Assembly: GCF_017464355.1 (NCBI RefSeq)
Contig: NZ_JAFUAG010000002.1
Span: 1-64,000 of the forward strand
From: Ruminococcus sp.
Lineage (GTDB): Bacteria > Bacillota > Clostridia > Oscillospirales > Ruminococcaceae
Direction: 5' to 3'
Length of the DNA: 64,000 bases
A program made the position numbers and the translations under genes. Below the pieces are notes generated by a model. It was given only the letters and a program-made list of their open reading frames with translations, did no database searches and was not told where the DNA came from. The number at the start of each line of letters is the position of its first letter. Position 1 is the stretch's first letter. Of this stretch, positions 15,971 through 25,048 are shown in pieces.

Positions 15971-16348
15971 TTGGTTTTACTAAATTATATAGTCATAATA
16001 ATAGGTTTGGCTCTAATAATACTAATTAAAATAATAAATCCTAGCAATATAGAAATTAAAGTATTACTGCCTAAATTAGCAGTGGTAATCTTATTAGATT
16101 TTTTAGAAGTAGTATCGTTCTCTTTAAAGCGTTCATTTGTGATTACTGTTAAGTATTCTAAAGTTTACACTAGTATTATAAAGATATGTATAATTATTAT
16201 CCCACTTTTAGTAAGAAATCTGTCAGGTTTTCAATTTGCTTCTGTCGTGTTTATTAGTATAGTTGTTTCAGATTTTATTTATACATTAGATGTAGTTATT
16301 TCGTATTATATTACAAATAGAATAAAGGAGAAAGGTTCAAATGGGTAA
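15971..16348 (+). CDS. Small membrane protein before the ABC transporter, possibly 5'-truncated
   Basis: 125 residues from a TTG with no ribosome binding site. Three or four hydrophobic segments (IVIIIGLALIILIKII; LAVVILLDFLEVV; IIKICIIIIPLLV; ASVVFISIVVSDFIY) make it an integral membrane protein. Codons are very AT-rich, unlike the genes after 19.6 kb. It overlaps the ATPase gene by 8 bp, so it belongs to the transporter operon. The poor start and the missing upstream region suggest that the original 5' end was lost; family not recognised. Confidence 0.5.
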   Translation: MVLLNYIVIIIGLALIILIKIINPSNIEIKVLLPKLAVVILLDFLEVVSFSLKRSFVITVKYSKVYTSIIKICIIIIPLLVRNLSGFQFASVVFISIVVSDFIYTLDVVISYYITNRIKEKGSNG

Positions 16349-17219
16349 GATCTTATATACTGAATCGTTAACAAAAGAATACGGAAAAAAGAGAATAATA
16401 GATTCTATTTCCATGAATATAAAAGAAGGCGAAATTTATGGCTTCGTAGGGAAAAATGGTGCTGGAAAAAGTACAACTATGAGAATGCTTTGTGGTTTAG
16501 CATATCCCACTTCTGGAAAAATCATAATGGATAGTAAATTGTTACCTAGTTATAGCAAGATTGGTGCTTTGATAGAATCTCCTGGCTTATACTACAATAT
16601 GACAGCTATTGATAATCTATCCTATAAAGCAATAATGCTTGGATGCAATACCAAAGATGAGTTAAAAGAAATCCTTAAAAGCGTTGGTCTAGATAGTAAT
16701 TTAAAAACTAAAGTTAAGGATTTTTCTTTAGGTATGAAACAACGTCTCGGAATAGCCATTGCTTTAGTTGGCAGCCCAAATCTTATGATCCTCGATGAAC
16801 CAATAAATGGACTCGATCCACAGGGCATTGCAGAAGTAAGAGATGTATTGCTTGATTTAAACAAAAAAGGAATTACAATTATGATTTCCAGCCACATTCT
16901 TACTGAACTATATAAAGTAGCAACAAATTATGGGTTTATAAGTAGAGGCAAATTGCTGTTAGAAATCACTAAGGACAATCTTGATAAAAAATGTTCTGGA
17001 AAATGTTTATTAACAGTTAATAATGTTGATAAGGCAAAAATGATTTTATCTGATTTTGATATAGAGCACTCTAATAATAATGATTCTATTATTTTAAACA
17101 ATGTAGATAATAGATCAGATGCTATAAACCTTCTTGTAAAAAATGGAATCAATATATTAAATATATCGATTGAAGAGACAAGTTTAGAGGATTTTTATTT
17201 TGATATATGTAAAGAATAA
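16341..17219 (+). CDS. ABC transporter ATPase, peptide-immunity (BcrA/LanF) type
   Basis: 292-aa ATPase. Walker A GKNGAGKST at about 37-45, signature SLGMKQRLGIA, Walker B LMILDEPINGLDP, and the switch histidine in ISSHIL are all present. The signature SLGMKQR instead of LSGGQ and the 80-residue C-terminal extension are usual in bacitracin and lantibiotic resistance ATPases. AAAGGAGAAAGG precedes the ATG. With the following permease it should expel or extract a hydrophobic peptide from the membrane; the substrate is not known and no matching peptide gene lies in this element. Confidence 0.88.
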   Translation: MGKILYTESLTKEYGKKRIIDSISMNIKEGEIYGFVGKNGAGKSTTMRMLCGLAYPTSGKIIMDSKLLPSYSKIGALIESPGLYYNMTAIDNLSYKAIMLGCNTKDELKEILKSVGLDSNLKTKVKDFSLGMKQRLGIAIALVGSPNLMILDEPINGLDPQGIAEVRDVLLDLNKKGITIMISSHILTELYKVATNYGFISRGKLLLEITKDNLDKKCSGKCLLTVNNVDKAKMILSDFDIEHSNNNDSIILNNVDNRSDAINLLVKNGINILNISIEETSLEDFYFDICKE

Positions 17220-17240
17220 TGGAAAGGATATACTTAAAAT

Positions 17241-17993
17241 ATGCTTATAAAAATAATTCATATGGATTTGTATCGAATGATAAAAAGTCTATCTACTTGG
17301 ATAATCATTTTAGTATCCGGATTAGTATACTGCTTAATGCTTTTTGTATCAACATCAAGTTTTGGTGATGATATTTCTTTATTAAATCAAATATCTAAAG
17401 TTATATTTGGGGATTTTATTGCAATGTTTCTTGCAATATTTGTAAGTATTTTTTGGTATGCAGACTATAAAAATGGATATATAAAAAACACGTGGAACAG
17501 CGTAATAAATAAAGTGCATTTTATATTCTCTAAAACGATATGCGCATTAGTATTTATTGTTCTAGAATATATTTTCTTACTCTTTGTATCAGGTATATTT
17601 AATCTGGTGTATTTACATAATAAAGTCATTGGCGATTGGTCATCATTTATTAAATGTTTAATGTGTCAATTAATACTAAATGTAGCATTCGGGACAATAA
17701 TAATTTTGGTGAATTGTCTTGTTAAAAATCATGCAATAGCAATCGCTTCGTGTATAGCTTACGTTACTATTGCACCTGTGACAGTCTATTCTGCTATAAA
17801 CATATTAATTGGTAAAGTAGTAAGTGATAAAAATTTCTCAATTGGAGAATATCTACCATATGGCAATTTATATAATATAGTTCCTGACAGTTCAACCTCA
17901 GACTATACTAAAGCATATATTATATCTTTGGGATTTATTCTTATCTCATTTATTTGTACTAGTCTTGTATTAAGAAGAAGAGAAATAAAGTAA
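17241..17993 (+). CDS. ABC-2 type permease of the immunity transporter
   Basis: 250-aa integral membrane protein with six hydrophobic stretches, starting MLIKIIHMDLYRMIKSLSTW (a cytoplasmic lead-in common to LanE/G and BcrB permeases) and ending ISFICTSLVLRRREIK. It starts 21 bp after the ATPase stop. Very AT-rich. It is expected to form the membrane channel for the adjacent ATPase. Confidence 0.8.
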   Translation: MLIKIIHMDLYRMIKSLSTWIIILVSGLVYCLMLFVSTSSFGDDISLLNQISKVIFGDFIAMFLAIFVSIFWYADYKNGYIKNTWNSVINKVHFIFSKTICALVFIVLEYIFLLFVSGIFNLVYLHNKVIGDWSSFIKCLMCQLILNVAFGTIIILVNCLVKNHAIAIASCIAYVTIAPVTVYSAINILIGKVVSDKNFSIGEYLPYGNLYNIVPDSSTSDYTKAYIISLGFILISFICTSLVLRRREIK

Positions 17994-18007
17994 GATAATT
18001 ATTTGAA

Positions 18008-18169
18008 ATGAAAAAAATAATAACGAATATCTTTAGAGTGATTATAACGCTTATAGTATTTATACTTCTTACACATAGCCCCGTAATTAACTCTATACCT
18101 TTTATAAATATTGAGTCTGGTAGTATTGTACTTTATTGGAATACTCAAGAATATATTTTAATAGACTAA
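18008..18169 (+). CDS. 53-aa single-span membrane peptide in the ABC operon
   Basis: Short gene beginning MKKIITNIFRVIITLIVFIL and ending YWNTQEYILID. The N-terminus is a positively charged lead plus a 13- to 16-residue hydrophobic stretch, so it is either membrane-anchored or exported; there is no lipobox cysteine and no double glycine. It starts 14 bp after the permease stop and is followed at once by the operon terminator. A role as small immunity or accessory subunit is inferred from position only. Confidence 0.55.
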   Translation: MKKIITNIFRVIITLIVFILLTHSPVINSIPFINIESGSIVLYWNTQEYILID

Positions 18170-18170
18170 A

Positions 18171-18203
18171 AAACAAAGAGCTTTTCGAAGCTCTTTGTTT
18201 TTT
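18171..18203 (+). terminator. Terminator of the ABC transporter operon
   Basis: Perfect 13-bp stem AAACAAAGAGCTT / AAGCTCTTTGTTT (18171-18183, 18188-18200) with a TTCG tetraloop, followed by T residues. Confidence 0.92.
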
Positions 18204-18324
18204 GTAAAATATATATGTTTTTATTGTAAAATAATCTTTATAACGCTTGAAAAGTGAAGCATTTTATGTAATAATTAATTTAAATGTGCATAAACTATAT
18301 ATAATATTTGTTGTTATAAGGTGA

Positions 18325-19134
18325 GTGAGCAATTTGAACATCAAGAGTCTATGTAAGAGCATACTTTTCTTTATTTTGTATGCTTTGCTGCTTATAGTTT
18401 TCCAAACATTGTCATCCATTGTTTTAATGGCTGTAGCAGCTTTCAAAGGCATTCGGGATGAGGAGGTCATTACTCAATTTGCAAGTGATAATATACTTGT
18501 TTCTAATGGTGTATCGTTCATTTTAGTATCTTTAGTTCTTATACTTATTTTTAAAATTAGAAAAGCAAACATCAAAAAAGAGTTTAAATTGCAAAAATGC
18601 AAAGCTAAACATTTACTCATGTCAATTGCTCTCGCTTTTTCATATTCAATGCTCTTCTTTTTATTAACATATGATAATAATTTCGAGAATTCAGAAGCTA
18701 TCCACAATTCTGTTGATTACTATTCCCGATTTGCACCCGGATTAGGTTTTGTTTTAATGATAACAAACCTACTTGTTTTAGCACCTATCTCGGAAGAACT
18801 ATCGTTCAGAGGAATAATATACACACGAAGTGAATCAGGATCATCTACACTTATTCCTGTTATTGTCAGTTCTTTGTTATTTGGTATCATGCACCTGTCA
18901 GCCGGTGGGATATTGCTTGTTATCGGTGCTTTTGTGATGGGCTTTGTATTCAGCTTCATTTTCTACAAAACCAAATCACTATATGCCTGTATCTTAGCTC
19001 ACTCGACTGCAAATCTTCCTGACTTTATTTTCTATAATCACCCTAAAATATCAGGAACACAGACAGTTGTAATTTTAGGTATATCAGCTGCTATAATGAT
19101 TGCTTCCTTTGTTTTATTGTATAGATCTGAATAA
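18325..19134 (+). CDS. CPBP family intramembrane metalloprotease (CAAX/Abi type)
   Basis: 269-aa polytopic membrane protein. The conserved motifs are SEELSFRGIIYTR (about 155-167, EEXXXR) and FGIMHLS (about 191-197) plus a third conserved His/Asn region ILAHSTANLPD. Members cleave proteins within membranes or protect against bacteriocins; several accompany peptide loci. GTG at 18325 is given, but TTG at 18334 with AGGTGA 9 nt upstream is equally likely. It follows the immunity-type ABC operon inside the same AT-rich element, which fits a self-protection role (inference). Confidence 0.85.
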   Translation: MSNLNIKSLCKSILFFILYALLLIVFQTLSSIVLMAVAAFKGIRDEEVITQFASDNILVSNGVSFILVSLVLILIFKIRKANIKKEFKLQKCKAKHLLMSIALAFSYSMLFFLLTYDNNFENSEAIHNSVDYYSRFAPGLGFVLMITNLLVLAPISEELSFRGIIYTRSESGSSTLIPVIVSSLLFGIMHLSAGGILLVIGAFVMGFVFSFIFYKTKSLYACILAHSTANLPDFIFYNHPKISGTQTVVILGISAAIMIASFVLLYRSE

Positions 19135-19148
19135 TACTTTATAAATAC

Positions 19149-19182
19149 ATAACGAGAGCATCTATTTTGGATGTCCTCGTTA
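19149..19182 (+). terminator. Terminator of the CPBP protease gene
   Basis: TAACGAG-GCATC / GATG-CCTCGTTA stem with small bulges, followed by TTATTATTA, 15 bp after the stop codon. Confidence 0.65.
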
Positions 19183-19220
19183 TTATTACATATCTGCCAT
19201 TTTAGAATGGCTCTTATTGT

Positions 19221-19433
19221 TTATTCATACTCATCTGAACATCTGTCAATTCCATGTATAAGTTGAATATAAACACACTCCGCACGTTCACGCTTCTCTC
19301 CTTCGGTGGACATCATGAGTTCAAGGAAGTACGCTTTTGCTTCTTCGTAGTCGTTCCAGACCTTACATTTACCATTATATACGGTGGTGACGGTGTTCGA
19401 TTTCGGCATTGCTAATTCGGGTATTGCTAACAT
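19221..19433 (-). CDS. Small uncharacterised protein, 70 aa
   Basis: Not recognised. The sequence has a short strand-rich start (NTVTTVYNGKCKVWNDYEEA) and a C-terminal helical half rich in Glu and Arg with HGIDRCSDEYE at the end. GGAGGT is 6 nt upstream of the ATG, a good start signal. Proteins of this size and style are usual in clostridial integrated elements. It is the last gene before composition shifts at about 19.5 kb, so it may mark the right end of the element. Confidence 0.6.
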   Translation of the reverse strand: MLAIPELAMPKSNTVTTVYNGKCKVWNDYEEAKAYFLELMMSTEGEKRERAECVYIQLIHGIDRCSDEYE

Positions 19434-19524
19434 ATGGTTACCTCCATTTTTTTAATAACGATATTGTTTTACTGATGATTATATATTGAAAAATAGCTGC
19501 TTGGGCTTAGGTCTCCATATGAAA

Positions 19525-19595
19525 TGCTTTCTTCAGAAAGGTTTCCCCCAATAAATACATAAGCTTCTTTATGGGCACCAGCCTAATGCGGGCGG
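19525..19595. repeat. Decayed copy of the palindromic intergenic repeat seen at 30.5 kb
   Basis: TTTCTTCAGAAAGGTT, CCCCC, TAAGCTTCTTTATG and GCGGGCGGGGG align in the same order with 30579-30642, about 70 nt with small gaps. The left palindromic half is missing. It coincides with the edge of the AT-rich element. Confidence 0.5.
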
Positions 19596-19605
19596 GGGCT
19601 ATTAT

Positions 19606-20025
19606 TTACAGCTTTTTGCGCAGGCCGTATCTGTGGCGGCCTGTTACACCACAGGCATTTTCAAAGCGGACGAATTCTGTGTAGCCGTTTGCTATGTAGA
19701 AGAGTGCGTTTTCTTCACCTGCTGTCCAGAGGTAGGCTTCATCGCAGCCCTGCTCGGCGGCACATTTTTCCAGCCGGAGGAGGAGCCTGCTGCCAATGCC
19801 CTGCCTGCGCAGGTCTTTGCGCACCCAGAGGTCTGATATGTAAAACAGCCTGTGTTCTCTCAGCCCCGAGGCGTAGGCGGTGATATTCCCGCTGTCATCT
19901 TTTGCGGCAAGCTCCTTGCGGTTCTCTGCCTGCGGGGGAATGCCCAGGGCTTTGTCAATGGCGGCGAAGTCTTCGTATATGCGGGCAAGTTCTTCTGACG
20001 TTATTTTAATGCTCTCAAATCTCAT
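19606..20025 (-). CDS. GNAT family N-acetyltransferase
   Basis: 139-aa acetyltransferase. Acetyl-CoA motif A is visible as LWVRKDLRRQGIGSRLLLRLE (Q/RxxGxG/A), followed by the family's ENALFYIANGYTEF strand-helix-strand end. It probably acetylates a small amine or peptide; substrate unknown. ATG 20025 is preceded by AGGTGAGAGC and chosen over 20043. Higher G+C codon use than the preceding 70-aa gene marks the return to backbone sequence. Confidence 0.88.
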   Translation of the reverse strand: MRFESIKITSEELARIYEDFAAIDKALGIPPQAENRKELAAKDDSGNITAYASGLREHRLFYISDLWVRKDLRRQGIGSRLLLRLEKCAAEQGCDEAYLWTAGEENALFYIANGYTEFVRFENACGVTGRHRYGLRKKL

Positions 20026-20217
20026 GCTCTCACCTCGCTCCAATTATAGCAGATAGCGGGCTGAGTGTCAAATATTTCAGCTAATTTTCACCAACATCAT
20101 GCACTAAAGCTTTGAATATCCCTTGCATATTTTTTCACACTATGCTATAATATACCCAAGCGGTGCCTTGCCGCGAAGAAAGATAAAAAAATTGAAACAA
20201 AACATGAGGTGACAAAA

Positions 20218-21564
20218 ATGGCATTAAATCACGACCTTTTTATCCATGAAGCAGACCGCACAGCGCTGAACGCATTGAAGGCTATACCGGGTTTCACACC
20301 GCTGCTGCGGGGATTTATGAAAATATGGAACGAGCGTCAGTTCAAGCTGATGAACCTGTCAACGTTTGTCAGGGCTGATGAGTCGCAGATGTCCAAGTAC
20401 CACGATATGCTCATACCTATCTGCAAGCGGCTGGATATCCCCGTGCCCGACCTTTATGTGTCGCTGAACCCCTATCCCAATGCTTACACATCAGGTGACA
20501 ACGAGCCTTTCATCGTTATGACCTCGGGCCTGCTGAACACTGTTCCCGAGGAGCTTATACCCACGGTGCTTGCCCATGAGTGCGGGCATATCGCCTGCCA
20601 CCATGTGCTTTACCTTACCATGGGCAGACTTATCCTCAGCGGTGCATTGAGCGTGCTTGACCTTTCGCCCCTGATAACCCAGCCTGTGAGCATGGCATTC
20701 TATTACTGGATGCGCTGCAGCGAATATTCGGCGGACAGGGCAGCGGCAGTATGTGACGGCTCGGGCAGCAACACTATCGAGCTTTGCATGAGGCTGGCGG
20801 GCTTTGACAAGAATGTCCCCATAGCGCCTAATAAGGAAGCTTTCCTCAGGCAGGCAGAGGAATACTATAAAATGGTAGATGAGTCCGCCTGGAACAAGGT
20901 CATGGAATTCATGATGTTCAGCCGCGCCACCCACCCCCTGAATGCCCTGAGAGCTTACCAGTGCAACAAGTGGACAAGCACCACCGATTTCAAGCGCATG
21001 GTGGAATATCTTGATGACCTCGACAAAGGCCAGCAGAGCGCCTATGTGCCTTTGAACGTGGCACTGAGCAGCTTCCTGAAGAGAGATGCAGAGGCAGTTG
21101 CCAATGAACTTCGTGAGGCAGGCTTTACCAACATAGTGACCATGCGTTCCGCCCAGGAGCGTTCGGGAATGCCTGTAAACGGCATTATCTTGATCACCGC
21201 CGACGGCAGGACGGATATAAAAATGGGCGAGTGGCTGCCTGCGGGCATACCCTGGCTCATAACCGCCTACCAGCCCCTTTCTGCCGCGGAAGAAAAGGCG
21301 GCTCACCCGGGACAGGCCTGCGTGCCTTATTCCAGCGTGGGCTACTGCGGCAGAGATTACCGCACTGTAGTTGACGAACTGCGTGCCCTGGGCTTTACCA
21401 ACATCTCCGTTTGCGAGCAGGCGGATATCAAGGTGAAGTTCCTCATCAAGGAATACAGCGTGGCGCATATCTCCATAGACCATGTGGACAGATTTGACAA
21501 GAACAGCTGGTTCAGCCTGAAAGCCCCCGTATCCATAAGATACCATGTAATGGCACAGAGCTGA
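20218..21564 (+). CDS. M48 family metallopeptidase with two C-terminal repeat modules
   Basis: 448-aa zinc peptidase. The HEXXH motif is in LAHECGHIACHH (about 120-131) and the third ligand in SEYSADRAA (about 171-179). A helical region to about 270 is followed by two similar modules that begin ANELREAGFTNIV and VDELRALGFTNIS, about 85 residues apart, resembling small alpha/beta ligand or protein-binding repeats. No signal peptide; one moderately hydrophobic stretch sits beside the active site, so it may be a membrane-associated protease of the HtpX type. GAGGTGA precedes ATG 20218. Confidence 0.85.
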   Translation: MALNHDLFIHEADRTALNALKAIPGFTPLLRGFMKIWNERQFKLMNLSTFVRADESQMSKYHDMLIPICKRLDIPVPDLYVSLNPYPNAYTSGDNEPFIVMTSGLLNTVPEELIPTVLAHECGHIACHHVLYLTMGRLILSGALSVLDLSPLITQPVSMAFYYWMRCSEYSADRAAAVCDGSGSNTIELCMRLAGFDKNVPIAPNKEAFLRQAEEYYKMVDESAWNKVMEFMMFSRATHPLNALRAYQCNKWTSTTDFKRMVEYLDDLDKGQQSAYVPLNVALSSFLKRDAEAVANELREAGFTNIVTMRSAQERSGMPVNGIILITADGRTDIKMGEWLPAGIPWLITAYQPLSAAEEKAAHPGQACVPYSSVGYCGRDYRTVVDELRALGFTNISVCEQADIKVKFLIKEYSVAHISIDHVDRFDKNSWFSLKAPVSIRYHVMAQS

Positions 21565-21590
21565 TCTCGCTGAAAGGAGGATAGGATATC

Positions 21591-22142
21591 ATGGGACTTT
21601 TTGACAACATTGGAACACCCCCCGCACCCGCACCAAAGCCCTCGGGAAACAAGAGCGTTGATGTGACCTTTGCAAAGCTTCCCGATAATTTTGCCGAGTT
21701 CACTGCACTGCCCCAGGCAAAGCTTGCAAACCCCTTTGACACTGCGGCGCTGACGGTGCTGGCGCTGTGCTTTTATCCTCAGGATAAGGAAGCTTCTTTG
21801 AAAATGCTGAATTTCCTGAAAGGTCCCCAGCCCCTGTCCGCTTACGAGCAGCAGTTCCTGCGGGACAGGTTCATGGACTCGGACTATGTCCCCCGCAGCT
21901 ATTTCACAGGTGCGTGCCCCGAAAATGATTACAAGCCCTCTCAGCCCTACACTGTCAGGGTAAGCGAGAATCCCTATTCCTATCAGGAGCAGGGCTATGC
22001 CAAGCTGTATCTGAGTTCGGGCGGCGCTGACAGCCCCCGTGCTGTCACCCTGCGCCTTGCCAAGGACGGCAAGTGGTACCTGTGGGAGCAGTTTCTGCTG
22101 GCAGGCATACGTCAGCCCTCGTCCTCATCGCCATGGGCCTGA
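21591..22142 (+). CDS. Uncharacterised 183-aa protein downstream of the M48 peptidase
   Basis: Cytoplasmic-looking protein that I cannot assign to a named function. The N-terminus MGLFDNIGTPPAPAPKP contains a Pro/Ala linker, then a globular part with FTALPQAKLANPFDTAALTV and a C-terminal strand region with ending RLAKDGKWYLWEQFLLAGIR. AAAGGAGG lies upstream of the ATG. It is 26 bp from the M48 gene, so the two are probably cotranscribed and functionally linked. Confidence 0.75.
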   Translation: MGLFDNIGTPPAPAPKPSGNKSVDVTFAKLPDNFAEFTALPQAKLANPFDTAALTVLALCFYPQDKEASLKMLNFLKGPQPLSAYEQQFLRDRFMDSDYVPRSYFTGACPENDYKPSQPYTVRVSENPYSYQEQGYAKLYLSSGGADSPRAVTLRLAKDGKWYLWEQFLLAGIRQPSSSSPWA

Positions 22143-22242
22143 TTTTTTAATTCATAATTATTGGCAGGTATTATGGATCGGTCTGTCTTTGGCTGGTTTG
22201 TGGCGGACACGGGCTTTTTTAAGCTTACATTTTTGACAAGAA

Positions 22243-22274
22243 AAGACCCCTGAGGATTTTTCCTCAGGGGTCTT
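22243..22274 (-). terminator. Terminator of valS
   Basis: Perfect 14-bp stem AAGACCCCTGAGGA / TCCTCAGGGGTCTT with TTTT loop, flanked by T residues on the minus strand; it can also stop transcription from the plus side. Confidence 0.9.
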
Positions 22275-22285
22275 GCTGTTTGTTA

Positions 22286-24979
22286 TCAGAGATTATTGAG
22301 CATTTCGGTAAGGTTAGCTACCAGAGCCTTTGCCTTGACCTCTTTTTCGCGTATCTCGTTGACTACCTTTTCGGGAGCCTTGGACATGAACTTCTCGTTG
22401 TTCAGCTTGCTGTTGACAAAGTCCAGTTCCTTGTTGGCCTTTTCAAGCTCCTTGGTGATACGAGCCTTTTCAGCCTCGATATCCACCAGCTCTCTCAGTG
22501 GGAGCAGCAGCTTGGCATCGGCGGTGGCAACAGTTACCATGCCGCTGATATCTGCGGGCTCTTCGGCGGTAACAGTAACCTCGGAGGCGCTTGCCAGCCT
22601 CTTGAGGAAGTCAACTGCCTCAGCGTAATCAGTGGTGTTTGCTGTTACTATGGAGATATGCGCCTTTCTGGAGTTGGGCACGTTGTGACCCGAACGGCAC
22701 TCACGGACAGCTCTTACAGCCTCCATTATCTTCTCCATTCTTGCCTCGTCCTCGGGGAAGTCCAGCTCAGCCTTGTACTCAGGCCAGCTCTGCATCATCA
22801 GGAAGCCGTCCTCGTGGGGCAGTGCCTGATAGATCTCCTCAGTGATGAAAGGCATGAAGGGGTGCAGCAGCTTGAGAATATCTGTCAGCACATAAGCCAG
22901 TACGTTCTCAACGTTCTTCTTGGCAGCGGCATCATCACCGCCAAAGCGGTTCTTTGCCAGCTCTATATACCAGTCGCAGAAGCTGTTCCAGATAAAGTCG
23001 TAGACCTTCTGGGCAGCCACGCCCATCTCAAAGTGTTCAAGGTTGTAGGTAACTTCCTTGATGACCTTGTTCAGGCCGGAGAGTATCCACTTGTCCTCCA
23101 GGGTCAGCTCCTCAGGCAGCTCTATCTTGTCAATGGTCATGTTCATCAGCAGGAAGCGTGAAGCGTTCCAGATCTTGTTGGTGAAGTTTCTCATGGCCAC
23201 TATCTTCTCTTCGCTGTAACGCATATCGTTTCCGGGGGAAGAACCCTGTATCAGCATAAATCTCAGTGCATCGGCGCCGTACTGTGCGATGACCTCCAGG
23301 GGGTCGATACCGTTGCCCAGTGACTTGGACATCTTCCTGCCCTGAGAATCTCTTACGATACCGTGGATAAGTACGGTGTCAAAGGGTGCCTTGTCAGTAT
23401 AGGCAAGACCAGAGAATATCATTCTGCTTACCCAGAAGCCGATTATGTCATAACCCGTTACCAGTGTGTTGGTGGGGTAGAAGTAGTTGTAGTCATCAGA
23501 CTGGTTATCAGGCCAGCCCAGTATGCTGAAAGGCCACAGCGCAGAGCTGAACCATGTATCCAGCGAATCCTCGTCCTGAGTCAGGTTCGTGCTGCCGCAC
23601 TTCCTGCACTTGCAGGGTGCAGATTTTGCCACGTTTATCTCGCCGCAGTCGCCGCAGTACCATGCAGGTATCCTGTGGCCCCACCACAGCTGACGGGATA
23701 TGCACCAATCTCTTGTGCCTCTCATCCAGTTGAGGTATATCTTGGTGAAACGCTCAGGCACGAACTTTATCCTGCCGTCTTCAACAGCCTTGATAGCAGG
23801 TTCAGCCAGAGACTTCATCTTAACGAACCACTGCTTGGATATCATAGGCTCGATAGTTGAGTGGCAGCGGTAGCAGGTGCCTACATCGTGCTTAAGGGGC
23901 TCAACCTCTTTCAGCTGACCCAGTGCCTCCAGGTCGGCAACTATGGCCTTTCTTGCCTCAGCAGTGGTCATGCCCGCATACTTGCCGCAATCCAGGACTT
24001 CGGGCTCGCCCTCAGTCATCAGGCCGCTGGCTTTCAGCTCTTCATAGGCAGCCTTGTCCTCGGCGCCTGTCATGTGGCCGTCATATGTAAAGCACCTTAC
24101 GCTGGGCAGAGAATGCCTCTGACCAACTTCAAAGTCGTTGGGGTCGTGGGCGGGAGTTATCTTAACTACACCTGTACCCTTTTCCATATCAGCGTGCTCA
24201 TCGCATACAATGGGTATCTCCTTATCCAGCAGAGGAAGTATAGCGTGGCAGCCGTGGAGGTGCTTGTATCTGGGGTCTTCTTCGTTTATGGCAACGGCAG
24301 TATCGCCCAGCATGGTCTCGGGGCGGGTGGTAGCTATCTCCAGGAACTCGCCTGTTTCCTTGACCTTGTAGAGGATATGCCAGAAATTGCCGTCCTTGTT
24401 CTCATACTCAACTTCCGCATCGGAAATTGAGGTCTGGCACTTGGGGCACCAGTTTACCATACGGTTGCCGCGGTAGATGAGCCCCTCTTCGTAAAGCTTT
24501 ACAAATACTTCCAGCACTGCCTTTGAGCACTGCTCGTCCATGGTGAAATGCTCTCTCTCCCAGTCGCAGGAAGAACCCAGTGTTCTCAGCTGTTCAACTA
24601 TACGTCCGCCGAACTTTTCCTTCCAGGCCCAGGCTCTCTCCATGAACTTATCTCTGCCCAGGTCAGCCTTTGTCAGCCCCTCCTGACGCATAGCCTCAAC
24701 TATCTTGGCTTCGGTGGCTATGGCAGCGTGGTCGGTGCCGGGTATCCACAGGGCAGCGTAGCCCTGCATTCTCTTGAAACGGGTCAGTATATCCTGCATG
24801 GTGTTGTCTACCGCGTGACCCATGTGCAGCTGGCCTGTAACGTTCGGGGGCGGCATAGCGATAGAGTAAGGCTTTTTCTTGGGATCTGCTATCCCCCTGA
24901 AACAGCCGTTCTTTTCCCACGCGCGGTAGGTACGCTCTTCTACCTCACGGGGGTCATAGGTCTTTGATAATTCTTTCAT
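22286..24979 (-). CDS. valS: Valine--tRNA ligase
   Basis: Class I aminoacyl-tRNA synthetase of 897 aa, full length. HIGH-type motif PPPNVTGQLHMGHA (about 43-56), editing domain with TTRPETMLGDTAVA, zinc-type cysteine cluster CGDCGE...CKCRKCG, KMSKS motif GRKMSKSLGNG (about 526-536), and a C-terminal coiled coil with the tRNA arm (EKARITKELEKANKELDF). GAAAGGAAAGC precedes ATG. It lies next to ileS on the same strand, an uncommon but understandable pairing of related enzymes. No T-box leader is visible. Confidence 0.97.
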   Translation of the reverse strand: MKELSKTYDPREVEERTYRAWEKNGCFRGIADPKKKPYSIAMPPPNVTGQLHMGHAVDNTMQDILTRFKRMQGYAALWIPGTDHAAIATEAKIVEAMRQEGLTKADLGRDKFMERAWAWKEKFGGRIVEQLRTLGSSCDWEREHFTMDEQCSKAVLEVFVKLYEEGLIYRGNRMVNWCPKCQTSISDAEVEYENKDGNFWHILYKVKETGEFLEIATTRPETMLGDTAVAINEEDPRYKHLHGCHAILPLLDKEIPIVCDEHADMEKGTGVVKITPAHDPNDFEVGQRHSLPSVRCFTYDGHMTGAEDKAAYEELKASGLMTEGEPEVLDCGKYAGMTTAEARKAIVADLEALGQLKEVEPLKHDVGTCYRCHSTIEPMISKQWFVKMKSLAEPAIKAVEDGRIKFVPERFTKIYLNWMRGTRDWCISRQLWWGHRIPAWYCGDCGEINVAKSAPCKCRKCGSTNLTQDEDSLDTWFSSALWPFSILGWPDNQSDDYNYFYPTNTLVTGYDIIGFWVSRMIFSGLAYTDKAPFDTVLIHGIVRDSQGRKMSKSLGNGIDPLEVIAQYGADALRFMLIQGSSPGNDMRYSEEKIVAMRNFTNKIWNASRFLLMNMTIDKIELPEELTLEDKWILSGLNKVIKEVTYNLEHFEMGVAAQKVYDFIWNSFCDWYIELAKNRFGGDDAAAKKNVENVLAYVLTDILKLLHPFMPFITEEIYQALPHEDGFLMMQSWPEYKAELDFPEDEARMEKIMEAVRAVRECRSGHNVPNSRKAHISIVTANTTDYAEAVDFLKRLASASEVTVTAEEPADISGMVTVATADAKLLLPLRELVDIEAEKARITKELEKANKELDFVNSKLNNEKFMSKAPEKVVNEIREKEVKAKALVANLTEMLNNL

Positions 24980-25002
24980 CTATAAGCTTTCCTTTCAAAC
25001 AT

Positions 25003-25037
25003 CACTCCCCGCCTCCGCCTGGCGGAAACGGGGTGTG
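25003..25037 (-). terminator. Hairpin between ileS and valS
   Basis: CACTCCCCG...CCGCC / GGCGG...CGGGGTGTG stem in the 69-bp gap. There is no good U-run, so it may be an attenuating or stabilising structure rather than a full terminator. Confidence 0.45.
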
Positions 25038-25048
25038 AAAGCGTTAAT

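Noticed and set aside
13114-19500. Complete conjugative transposon
   Set aside because: Integrase, a sigma-like protein and cargo are present, but no relaxase, coupling protein or type IV secretion genes; at most a small or decayed integrative element.
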